NCBI GenBank assembly: GCA_921293015.1
Contig: OV121087.1
Coordinates: 9,436,501 to 9,500,500, forward strand
DNA: 64,000 bases
Source: Phorcus lineatus
Lineage: Eukaryota; Mollusca; Gastropoda; Trochida; Trochidae
Reading direction: 5' to 3'
The notes below the pieces were generated by a model, which saw nothing but the letters and a program-made list of their open reading frames with translations, searched no databases and had not been told where the DNA came from. Shown piece by piece: positions 39,565 to 49,418 of this stretch (its first letter is position 1; each line of letters opens with the position of its first letter). Made by a program: the position numbers and the translations under genes.

Positions 39565-40423
39565 GACGGGAAAGATTTTCAAACAAACTTTAATATAGCC
39601 GCATTAAAGAAACGTATGACTTAAAAATCATACAACAACTATGTGTAACTTATATGTAGAAAGTAAGACATTCTTATTATATAATATTTTGACTTGTCAC
39701 TAATAAATATTGTCATAAAGCCAATGAATTATCAACTAATTTCCCCCCTTAACCTTCATTTACCAATTTCAATCATAGTCAACCATGAGAGTTGATATAA
39801 ATCCATGTTACACGTTCTAAGCAATCAAATTCACAACGAAGTTGACGATGAGATTTAATTAGATCATTTAGATCTTTTATTTAGATTCACCTTAAATAGT
39901 AGTTCTATTATTCCAATTGTATCTGATAATTCAAAGTTCACTTATTTGAAACATTAATTGAATTTTGTGGTATCCTTGTGTATTTATGTAAGAAATCTCC
40001 AAAATAGTGTGGTTAATAATGACATTAATCCTAGATCCAACGAACAGGCTACTCAGGAAGTCTCTCATCAATTATTTTAGTATTTTACACTGGCAATGAT
40101 TGCTAGGATGCTTATTATTATCATTTTAAATGTGTTCTTTGTTTCTGGTATTATTTCCATGTTTTCTGTTTACGAGGGAAATTATAGCTATGATGCTATT
40201 TCCTCTCGAAATTTATATTTTCTTTTAAAGGGTTGTGTTTGGTCTCTAAATGTTTTCATTTGAAAAGTGAAACATTTCTTATCGCTCGTATTTGCCATGG
40301 TTATCTGTACAAACAAATTTTTATCTTATTTACACTTTTCATGTGATAAATGTATATACATGAAAACATACAGCACCAATAGCGTTTGTCCATGAACTAC
40401 GACTCATTCAAAGAAATAAATAG
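39565..40423. other. Intergenic DNA without recognised features
   Basis: A+T-rich DNA between the second LINE relic and the 40.5-kb hairpin. Nothing nameable is seen on either strand. Confidence 0.6.
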
Positions 40424-40571
40424 AGGATATTATATGAGTGTCCATGACATACTATGTTTACGACACGAGTGCTTAATATTAGTATTTCCCGAGCGAGAGC
40501 GAGGGATATACTGATATTAAGGCACGAGTGTCGTAAACATAGTATGTCATGGACACGAATATGATATTCTG
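40424..40571. mobile_element. Long hairpin (foldback) with GAGCGAGAGCGAG centre
   Basis: About 65-base arms: TGTCCATGACATACTATGTT TACGACAC on the left returns inverted as GTGTCGTAAACATAGTATGT on the right, with few mismatches. The loop is GAGCGAGAGCGAG. Two TGACGTCA octamers follow at 40668 and 40692. No ORF. It is a foldback-type or palindromic mobile repeat. Confidence 0.75.
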
Positions 40572-40938
40572 TTTATTACCGAAGTCGAGAAATCAAAGAA
40601 ACTAATCAAAATCAACACCCAAGCATAGGCATAGGCGCATTTGGAACACAACGTCATAGGCGAACTGTGACGTCAAAGCATTGTTTTTACGTGACGTCAC
40701 AATGAAAAAGTGATATGTTGCCCTAGGGCATCGTATGAAAAATATGAACCCCGATATGATAGCCCTCGTAGGTAATAAAGATGTTTATGTTGGATTTAAA
40801 TCTCTTTTAAATAGACGTAATGGACCTAGCAACTTCTCAAACAGCCTTAGCGTCTTGTTCAGTTCATGGTGAGATGTTTTGCGGAAATGATTTGAGTTCA
40901 TGAATATTCAACCAATGTGTACCTTTTTTGTTTTTTTC

Positions 40939-41290
40939 TGTCTTCATGAATCTGCTCAGTCAAACAATCTTAGGTCTTCTTAAATTTGCCTCAGTCAAAC
41001 AATCTATTGTTTTCATGAATCTGTCTCAGTCAATCAATCTATTGTCTTCATGAATCTGTCTCAGTCAATCAATCTATTGTCTTCATGAATCTACCTAGGT
41101 CAATCAATATTATGTCTTCATGAATCTGCCTCAGTCAATCAATCTATTGTTTTCATGAATCTGCCTCAGTCAATCAATCTATTGTCTTTATGAATCTGCC
41201 TCAGTCAATCAATCTATTGTCTTCATGAATCTGCCTCAGTCAATCAATTTTTTGTCTTCTTGAATTTACCTAAGTCAATCAATCTTTATT
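40939..41290. repeat. 35-bp minisatellite, about ten units
   Basis: The unit begins TGTCTTCATGAATCTGCCTC and continues AGTCAATCAATCTAT. Central units are nearly identical; the first two and the last are more diverged, with one or more indels. Units follow each other directly with no spacers, so this is a tandem repeat and not a CRISPR array. It does not hold an open frame through the array. Confidence 0.9.
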
Positions 41291-42039
41291 CCAGTACTGA
41301 GAAGGCAACATGCGTATAATATATATCATACATACACTTGATATCATTGCTTGGTGGATAAAAACTGCAACATTTTGAATTACATTTTCAGTTTAGCAGT
41401 TCAGTACTGAGTAAAGAGCAACGTTTATCAATTAATGAATGGACAATGTATAATTATTTTATGTAATGTTTACGTATAGTATTATACACTGAACACACAA
41501 AAAGAAAATAGTATTCGTCTTCTATATCATTACTTTTACAGCGTTTAAATTCTGTTTTATCTTTTCATAACTCTTCCCTTTTTTCATTTAATAGCGAAAA
41601 ACGAGATTAAGATACTCTAAATTTCGTGACAATATAAGTCATTAACGGATCAAACTCTACTTGTCGAACATTGCTGTAAAACTAACACATAATCGAATGT
41701 GACATTTGGCTGATTGATTCAACAAATGCTTTTTGAATTCTTTTGGAATGATTAACTCGGTAACTACTCGTGAATTAATTGGTTTTCTTATGACATGGCT
41801 TTCCATAAACAATTCTATATAATACACTCATTGTTACGGGAGAGAAGTGTTTCTGACTCGAGATATATCAAATATGTCCCCTCGAAAACCTTTCATTCGA
41901 TACATTTTTATCATATACGTATATAATATGTCTTAATTCTTCATTAGGGTAGCATTTGGTTTGGTTTACACAGACAGACAGATTGTTTCACCTCAAATAT
42001 TACGTATTTACAATAAACACAAAACAATAAAGTTGAGCC

Positions 42040-43520
42040 ACCCTTGTAAGGGTTTATTAGAGATCAAAATCATAAAAATGTACAAAAAGAGATACAAAAA
42101 TGTATGATTAAGACTATATGTATTTAGGAATATATTTTAACTAATGTTACAAACTTTTCATAAAAAGAATTAAAAAAGCTAAATTAAGAAGTAACAACAT
42201 AAGATTTACGTTTCGCAAGAATAAAATGGCAGGTTTTGGCCGCAATAAAACACACATTCGGGCTGGAAAGTATTTATAAATTGTAACTTTTGATCGTCCG
42301 TAAAGAGGATAGAATTATCTTATTAAACAGAACATTTTCTCAATAAACTGAACCTCTCGAGGTCGTATAGTGGACATTTCATTAAAACATGGTATTCATC
42401 TTCCACCTTACTTTCGCAGAATAAACATACTCTTTCTATCAAAATAGTGCTATCATATCGGCCAGTCTCTATTCTAATCAGGGCAACTCCACATCTAAAG
42501 TGGGGCAAGGCTCTCATGTGTGACCTGGGGATGGGGAGTTCAGCACAATGTGCAACATTCAAATCATGCAAATCAAAAGTGCACTACTCATTTCCACCAG
42601 TACCTGTAGAACTAAAAAGGCTGATATATATATTCCGTCTCCACTTATCTATAAACCTATCCATCAAAACCCGTTTTACCTCAGAAACAACGAACTTTGA
42701 AAGATAATTAAAGGAAATATTTGCAAAGTGAGATAGATTCAGGTCTAAAGGTTGCGAGCGAATTTTGAAATTTCAATTTCTCGTTTTATTCAAAGCATGA
42801 CTGTTTCCTCAGATAATTTTTTTAGCGGCTAACCTTTCATATTCAATATTCCATAAACGCCTGTAACATCTAATTACGCTGCACCATTGTAAAATATAGG
42901 ATGGCGTCCAACCCATGTCCGTAATAACAGCATTATTTGGTGCAAACTTACGTAAGCCTCAAAAGTAGCGCATCGCTCTATTTTGCACTGCAGTAATAAA
43001 AGAAAAATCATAAACAACCCAGTGGACCAAACCATAGAGTTGTACAATTTTGTGTAACTGTGGTAATTCATACAACCTAATAATCTAAACTTCGTACGTT
43101 ATCAGTAAACCTAAAGCCCAACTCGCAGAACTTGCCACAGCCTTTGCCATACGTTTATAATCTAAATGCTCTGCCAACAATAGCCCGAGATAGTTGTAAC
43201 AATCAACAACTTCTATAATCTGACAACCACACTTAAATTCACACACTGTTCTAGCAATAGAAGGTGCTCTACACATGATAATGAATTTAGAAGATTAATA
43301 AGCGGTAACAATAGACATGTTTGATTGGCATATTCGTCATTGTTTGGTTGTAAAGCCATTTCCGCGGACATCATAAATAAAACGAGTTGACGCTCATTGT
43401 CAACGAATTGTATGCATAAACTCCTATCAATGTCAAAATATTTCAATGTAAAGAAAGTAAAACATGAACTCCTAGAATAAATCAACCGTCGCTTAGTGTG
43501 TCTCATGAACATGATTTTTC
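42040..43520 (-). mobile_element. Third LINE relic: RT thumb/connection region and zinc knuckle
   Basis: Minus-strand fragments in order: SAEMALQPNNDEYANQT at about 43350, then EFKCGCQIIEVVDCYNYLGL with LLAEHLDYKRMAKAVASSAS (the YLG motif that follows the RT palm), then SYTKLYNSMVWS. Further on are RRLWNIEYERLAAKK and RVCLFCESKVEDEYHVLMKC with PLYDLERF. The C-terminus reads AAKTCHFILAKRKSYVVTS and stops near 42184. Several stops and frameshifts separate the pieces. The palm motifs themselves are absent, so the copy is 5'-truncated. It has the same strand as the other two relics. Confidence 0.75.
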
Positions 43521-43938
43521 ACTCAAATATAAACGAAAGCATCATAAACGACATTACATAAACACAACTTTTAATGAAACTAATGAATTAAAATGATAAA
43601 TCACAATGGTGAATAAAAAGGATTACCTAAATGTTGAGTATTGATCGCGTTTTCCAAGTATTAGAACGTAAGCATTGATACGAGTGTTCAAAATTCAAAC
43701 CTTAATTCTTAAATTCCTGTAGAACAACGAGAGCGTGTATTCGTTGTATATGCGTGTGTATGCGTGTGGTTATCGTAGTTTTCAAATATGTTAATAGGTC
43801 ACCATTGTTCATTAACTGCTCTCTCCAAACTTATCAATTCCGTTTTGTGATCCATTATCCATGAACAAATGTGCAGTGAGGTCTGCATCAGTCGTGACCA
43901 TGCATCGTCACCATCTGAGAATACCCTGACACCAAAGG

Positions 43939-44193
43939 TTATAACGAGGTTTGGTCTGCTACACTAGATCTACCGTCCAAGTCATAGGCGATATATACAT
44001 GAAAATTGTACATCACCATTCCATATTTCTTGCAAAATCCTGCTTCTAAACCATCCTTCCCATGAACTTTCATGAAGCACTTCCTTAAGCTGATGCTCAC
44101 AAAGTGATGTTTAAATCTGATCGATAAACCTTTTATTTGTCGATGCCTTCCCCCACCATATTCTATATACAATCGAGGCAGCGTGTTTGGTGC
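43939..44193 (-). other. Unassigned open segment behind a splice-acceptor-like site
   Basis: On the minus strand an open frame of about 84 codons runs from just after acatttatttag (an acceptor-like site) to TAA at 43939. It reads APNTLPRLYIEYGGGRHRQI, then KGLSIRFKHHFVSISLRKCF, and later ISLRKCFMKVHGKDGLEAGF. Composition is more balanced than the A+T-rich flanks, which suggests present or past coding. It matches no family I can name. It lies among retrotransposon relics, so it may be a TE piece or a pseudo-exon. A second open stretch, TDEVNHDATDISLWTNYTHK, lies about 180-250 bases upstream on the same strand, but the phases do not join cleanly. Confidence 0.25.
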
Positions 44194-44369
44194 TAAATAA
44201 ATGTTTAGTCAAACTTAATGTTATAAACATGTTTTTCAGTGGAAAACGTAAAAGAATGGAAATTAGTAAAGTGATATTTTGCCATATTGCGCACTTCTAT
44301 GAGGGATGAATAAATAGAAAAAACGCAGCCGTTTTTTAACATGACCTTTTGTTTATCGATAAAGGATAC

Positions 44370-44455
44370 TTTGTGGGTGTAGTTTGTCCAGAGGGATATG
44401 TCTGTTGCATCATGATTTACTTCATCAGTCACACACCATGACTTAAGGCAAAGAC
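44370..44455 (+). repeat. ~90-bp repeat shared with 19635-19725
   Basis: GGGTGTAGTTTGTCCAGAGG, GTCTGTTGCATCATGATTTA and ATCAGTCACACACCATGACT parallel the 19.6-kb copy. A pyrimidine-rich stretch ending in cttaag precedes it on the minus strand, so it may be a fossil exon or a short dispersed repeat. Confidence 0.55.
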
Positions 44456-44764
44456 AAAATAAATCACATGGCTCAAATAGGGCACCCTAAAGCACTTAGC
44501 CTATTTAACTTAAACAGTAATTCCCAAAGTTTCCTTTCTAAAGACCGATCTACACAAATGTAACTCATGTGAAATTTCAATGACACGAGGGGGATCATAT
44601 TTTATTTGAAAACAATTTTTTGGGAGTCTTTAAAGGTCTTACTGATGAAACTGAAGTCATCGATGTGAAAGTTACTTAGCTGATGTTCATTTTATTACTC
44701 GCCCGTTGAAGTTACCGCCGTTTGATAAATCTACAATGTTATGACACATAACAAGCGTGCTGAT

Positions 44765-44824
44765 TGACGTCACATGAGGTCAATTTTTTAAAGAATGACG
44801 TCACAATTTTTATGAATGACGTCA
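44765..44824. promoter_or_regulatory. Cluster of three TGACGTCA (CRE/ATF-type) octamers
   Basis: Perfect palindromes at 44765-44772, 44796-44803 and 44817-44824. TGACGTCA is the consensus site of CREB/ATF bZIP factors. They lie beside the hairpin at 44.9 kb and no start of a gene is visible here, so they are more likely part of a repeat than a promoter. Confidence 0.4.
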
Positions 44825-44888
44825 TAATGTTAACAGTACGGCGATTTTCACGCTATTTATTTGATGTACTTTAGCGAGCAATGAATAA

Positions 44889-45040
44889 AACACTTAACGA
44901 CGTCCCGCTTACTTACAATTTTATGAAACTCATGTTTGTTAACGGTTTTTAACTCGCTTGCGCTCGTTAAATACCCACCATTCACTCCTTTCATAAAACT
45001 GTTATCAAACCGGACATTGTTAAGTATTCTCAGTTTTATT
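44889..45040. mobile_element. Imperfect hairpin with TCGCTTGCGCTCG centre
   Basis: The left arm CTTAACGACGTCC...AATTTTATGAAA returns inverted in TTTCATAAAACTGTTATCAA and CCGGACATTGTTAAG. Arms of about 70 bases are roughly 70% alike by eye. The centre is TCGCTTGCGCTCG, the complement of the GAGCG..AGCGA type seen at 40.5 kb. Three TGACGTCA octamers lie just upstream (44765-44824). Confidence 0.55.
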
Positions 45041-46463
45041 ATCATATTTTTGGTTTCTTTATATTTATAACTTTATATCCTTTGTTATAATGAATCTCTT
45101 AACAAACAAAGTCATTACAGAGACATTGATTCATGAGCAATGAAGGATAACGTTATTTTGATATAAACTTATTCAAATATAGCGTCTTTTTTATCTTAGA
45201 AGTCGAATATCAAACGGTCAATTATATAAATAGTCGAATATAAATATATAGGTTCCTTCAGGTATTCAGTCAGTATATAATCAAATGATTGTTAAAACAA
45301 TAACAACGCCGTTTAATAACAATCATTCATATATATTGAATTGAAACTATTGGCTATATTTCAATTCTCTATACTATCGTAAATTCTTTCTTTGCCGGCA
45401 TTAGTATTAAATTATTTAACAATCATCACATCAAAAATACAAAAAACATAGAAAATACTAAACGATGTACCAACTTTACATAGAGAATGACAATGATGCG
45501 CGTCAATTTGTTAAACGTAATTTTGGAAACCTTTTGAAAGCAACCAAAAGGACAGTACAAAGTTCGTAGTATTTGATACTTTTTATAACTAAAGAATCAC
45601 TGTAAAGATTTTAAAATTGAATCAATATTTAGAAAGTCATGTTTTTACTGCAGATGAATCATAATTAATAATTTCATTGCAGTGGGAAAGGTAAAACGAC
45701 TTGATGTGGACTGACTGACTTATGAATATTTCGCAAGGCTAGCCTTTCTATGTCAACCTCCAGCTTTAAAAAAGTGTTATGGTGATGAAGAGTATGTAAA
45801 ATATATACTATATCATTGTTTTTGCGGATTATCATTTCTATCTCATCTCATGAAGTGAGAATGTGACAATTTCACTCGTAGCTGTGCCACCCGTGAACAT
45901 ATTACCTTCTCACTCCGCTCGATAAGATAAAAATGATATTCGGCAAAAGCAAAGAAATATTCACCATATATATCCCGATATCACCATAAATGGCATAAAT
46001 GTTCGCATTAAATCAAAGAAATGTGCCATTAAATCAAGGAATGGCTTTTTGGTGAGGGGAACGTTCTACGGATTGCGATTCTGACATTAAATAAATAAAT
46101 TACATATTGTAACAAGCTGCTTTTGTCACACTGCAACGTGTAGCATTGTGTTTGTAAGTTATTACCTGCTTGGTTAGAAATGTGACATGAAAACAGGTTC
46201 ATTTGCAAGGACCGCTGTCTTATATCACGTAGACAAACCGTCATCGCCAGCGTCACAGGCACCGACTGGAGTGTATTCAGAAATCATTACAAGGATTTGT
46301 GCTAACTCTGCTTAAGCTCTTTCCATCCTTTAAGCTGATGCCCAATAGATCAAACTCAAGTGATATCCTACCAAATTTTCTTTCAATTAAAGAAGCAGCT
46401 TAGGTATATTGACACTGAGGAAATTTTCTCGCCAGGAAGCGCCCGACATTGGTTGCTGGGAGA
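45041..46463. other. Intergenic DNA / possible 3' UTR
   Basis: Apart from the hairpin at 45.82-45.95 kb this holds no feature I can name. If the exon at 46464-46561 is real, its 3' UTR lies here; no convincing AATAAA close to the stop was found. Confidence 0.5.
45819..45948. repeat. Imperfect hairpin
   Basis: TTTGCGGATTATCATTTCTA TCTCATC... is matched inverted by ...GATAAGATAAAAATGATATT CGGCAAAA, with GAAGTGAGAA opposite TTCTCACTCC. Arms are about 60 bases around TCGTAGCTGTGCCACCCG. The right arm contains CACTCCGCTCG. It is similar in size and layout to the hairpins at 40.5 and 44.95 kb. Confidence 0.5.
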
Positions 46464-46561
46464 CTAGAACTCGGTGAGAAAATCAACGCCACTGGTCTGT
46501 TTAATGATGTCTGCCACTTTGACCAAGGTGTCCGTTATCGCTTCGGCTGTTCGTTTAATGT
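46464..46561 (-). CDS. Putative terminal coding exon, unidentified gene
   Basis: A 98-base segment after a tgtattgcag acceptor. It is open for 31 codons (IKRTAEAITDTLVKVADIIK then QTSGVDFLTEF) and then TAG. Codons are G+C-rich compared with the surroundings, and the peptide would form an amphipathic helix with Ile/Val/Leu at regular spacing. Entry phase matches the exon at 47757-47828 across a 1.2-kb intron. Family unknown. It sits about 2 kb downstream of the receptor stop on the same strand. Two short compatible exons could still be chance, so confidence is moderate. Confidence 0.42.
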
Positions 46562-47719
46562 CTGCAATACAAATACACTCTCCTGTCCATATTGAACACT
46601 CTCGCTATCGCCGACTGCTGTAAAACATTTGTCGGACGTTTAAATCATCTAGGTCTGATAAACTTAATTGAAGCAAGAGTTCGAGTTAGGGAATGTCTAT
46701 TATGAGTTTATCAGGATAATAGTGTAAGTAAAAAGGTAATATCATTTTGCTTGAATTATTCAAATGTATCACTTCGTAGATTGCGCCATCGCATTAATTG
46801 AAAAAGATCTCTGTAGACTTTAGACTGTAGATTTTCAAATATTCAACATAAGAGCGTGTGTTGAGGACATATTTGTAATGAGTCTATCAGAACATAAGCA
46901 TTTGTAAAAATGTTTTTATTGAATTATTTGAATATAATAGTTCGTCGATGGCTTTCTAGTATAAAATAGGGTAATTGAATAACGTTCTGTATGACTGAAT
47001 AATTCATATGTAAAATCATTTTGGCATTTGATAATTAGATTTTTGGCCATTAGGTTCTTACACATTGCCAGACGGGTCCTCATTAAGAAAATATGTGTTA
47101 TGAAGTGTTAGGGAACGGTTAGCAAATGACCTGTTAATCACTCTCTTTGATCTTTTGTTAAAGAAAGATCATTCGTTTCATAATCAGAATTCGACTTACA
47201 TGGTTTCTGTTCAAATGGATGAATTAAGTGTTTGTAACCTGTGTATAAGTAGCATATCTACGTAGCGTTCAGGATCTTACAACAGGTTTTTTAAAAATCT
47301 CTATTCATTAGTGCAAAAATCGTAGGGCCACCATAGAATTTCTTTAAAACAAATATATTTGATATTGCATAATGACCAATACACTTAACTCAAGATGTAA
47401 TTATTGAAGCTCTAACTTAAGATGTTATTATTGAATCTCTTGCAGCACAATGGACTGCATTGGTCAACCATGGATCGATTGAGTCTTTTCGAAACTATCT
47501 GATAATCGTTACGAGTACTACATGACAAGGATAAGAAACATGCCTCTACGAGGAATTAAATGTTGACAATGAAATCGATGTCAAGACTTTTGTTGACCGC
47601 AAAACCTTTTTTAAACAATATTTTGTCGTCAACTGACCCGCATCTACTCCTGATCGTTCCGATAAATCTCAAATACTACACTTGACCGATCCCCGCCGTT
47701 TTCTGTGAGGTTCACAAAC

Positions 47720-47725
47720 TTTATT
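47720..47725 (-). promoter_or_regulatory. Candidate polyadenylation signal
   Basis: TTTATT on the plus strand reads AATAAA on the minus strand, about 850 bases past the receptor stop codon. It would end a 3' UTR of ordinary length, but it overlaps the intron of the putative exon pair below. AATAAA is common in DNA this A+T-rich, so support is weak. Confidence 0.2.
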
Positions 47726-47756
47726 GCATGATATCTACGTAGGAAGTCAAGCGTAC

Positions 47757-47828
47757 CATGGGAAAGGGACTTCTGCGTGTTCTGTAACTTTGCTGCAGGA
47801 ATTTGGTCGTAGGGACACGTGTGTATGG
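47757..47828 (-). CDS. Putative internal coding exon, unidentified gene (pairs with 46464-46561)
   Basis: A 72-base G+C-richer segment on the minus strand. Its acceptor (tgcaacag, with a branch-like ctaac upstream) and donor (G|gtacgc) border an open frame reading IHTCPYDQIPAAKLQNTQKS then LSH. It enters with two bases and leaves one. That base joins AC of the exon at 46561 to make aspartate, giving KSLSHDIKRTAEAITDTL across the junction. I do not recognise the protein. No receptor exon ends in the right phase at its normal donor, so it is either a separate gene or an alternative receptor 3' end using an internal donor. The donor is only a fair match to consensus. Confidence 0.4.
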
Positions 47829-48574
47829 CTGTTGCAAACAGGTGTAGTTAGGCAAGTGTTTCATAAATTGTCCTCATGGTTTGCAGAAAAAGCCATTATC
47901 GTTACAGGTTATTAGGTAAAATGTATCTGAGAGATGTTCAATGATGATCGAGGATGACTAATTTCTTGATGAATATTCATACTCAATAACCGAGGGCAGC
48001 ATGTTCAACTGTACTCTTCACTTTATCAACCCTGGGAAATTTCATCAAAAAGATCTTAACTGAAATTATGCGCCCTTGATTTGACTAAGCCTATACAACT
48101 GCTGCCTCGATATGACCTGTCAAAAAGACGTGTTAGGTTTAGTGATGTGGGAATGAAATTTGCTCTTTGCTCCCACTTTTGTCTTCACAGTCAATTAGGA
48201 CGTAATGTTTCCTTTTAAATTTCAATTTCAAATTTATGTGCATGCCCGAAAGGGCTGTTTTAAACTCAGCGTTTCCAAACACATATTTCGTAAAATACTA
48301 ACATTTTCATAAGTCGTTTCTTAAGGTTATTGTCCTATAACAAAATTCATGGACAGGCAATTTGATTAAACATGTTCCTGATCAAAATTCCCAGGGATTA
48401 TTTGTTCAGAGCCTACGTTACCGAAAATGGATAAAACGTAAGCTATTATTGAATTATCACTCTGTTTGAAATGTAGCTAGGAGTTAAGAACAGAACAGAA
48501 CACAGAACTCAGTATAAATATAAGTATATTCATGTCACACATGGAAAACAACAGCACATGCACATCAATAGCAG

Positions 48575-49418
48575 TCATACTTCAGACACATCATACTCCA
48601 ACTCATTTAGATCCTGCAACTCCTTCTGAATCTTCACCAGGTCAGTTTGTAGGCGCCTTATGCGCATGCGTCTTTCATGCTCGATTATTGTTTTCGTGCT
48701 CTGAAGTTTTGACAAAGCACGATTTTTTACTAGAGCAGAGTCAACGTCACGTGACCGGGCACCATTATGATTTTGTCCTTGAAGTGTGTTATTAGGATTC
48801 GCAAGATTGGGACTAAACTGACTCTGACTTCTACATGTATTGGTTGACTTTGGTGGGATATAAGATGTAGCACCTAGAAATGACGAATATTCGTCACCAT
48901 TGTCCTCATTTTCTTCTATTATTGAAGGTTTCGCACGGGTATTATTTTTCAGCCTCCTCACATTGCGGGGCGATTTTGGCACAAGCTTGTATTCAGATGT
49001 CTTCATAAGAACATTGTTTTTAAACGCTTGAACACCCTGAAGATCTGAAAAACTTTGAACAGTTGATTCATTTCCTCGAAGTTCAATTGCACTACCACTC
49101 CTTCGCTTAGGATTGGCTTGAAAACTAGCACCGTCTGGCAGTGAATTCAGCACTTTGTCTCTGTCAAATATATTGGACCTTTTGGGATTTGGTGACAATG
49201 GTTTCGGTATAGAGATCCTCGGTTTGAGATAGTTTGACGGTCCAATGCTCAAACTGCGACTTATTCTACAAATTTTCTTTAATGCAGCCTCTGCCTTGTC
49301 AAAACTGTTGCGTTTCTCTGGGAGGTCTCTTGCTTCTTCCTTCTTGGCAAGTCCGGGAATATCACTGTTTTCCTCTAGGTCGTATGACACAGATCCACCG
49401 TCAGATATGGAGATGCCG
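48575..49418 (-). CDS. GABA-B receptor exon 11: distal cytoplasmic tail and stop
   Basis: An 844-base last coding exon (280 residues plus TGA), with a polypyrimidine-rich ttttcttcag acceptor. The tail is low-complexity and rich in Ser, Pro, Asn, Arg and Lys, with proline/basic stretches such as RISIPKPLSPNPKRSN that look like phosphorylation or adaptor sites. It ends with a second predicted helix, IIEHERRMRIRRLQTDLVKI then QKELQDLNELEYDVSEV. The last three residues S-E-V fit a class I PDZ ligand (S/T-x-hydrophobic). The remembered vertebrate subunit 2 tail also ends in such a ligand. The rest of the tail has no similarity I recognise. Confidence 0.9.

Noticed and set aside
40939..41290. CRISPR-like regular array
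   Set aside because: The 35-bp units abut with no unique spacers, and the surroundings are eukaryotic; it is a minisatellite.
47980..48040. Possible minus-strand exon reading VDKVKSTVEHAALGY after a cccag acceptor
   Set aside because: Only 15 codons to a stop, and no neighbouring exon in matching phase was found.
48532..48795. Plus-strand ORF opposite the receptor tail
   Set aside because: Antisense shadow of the last receptor exon; its codons mirror the minus-strand gene.
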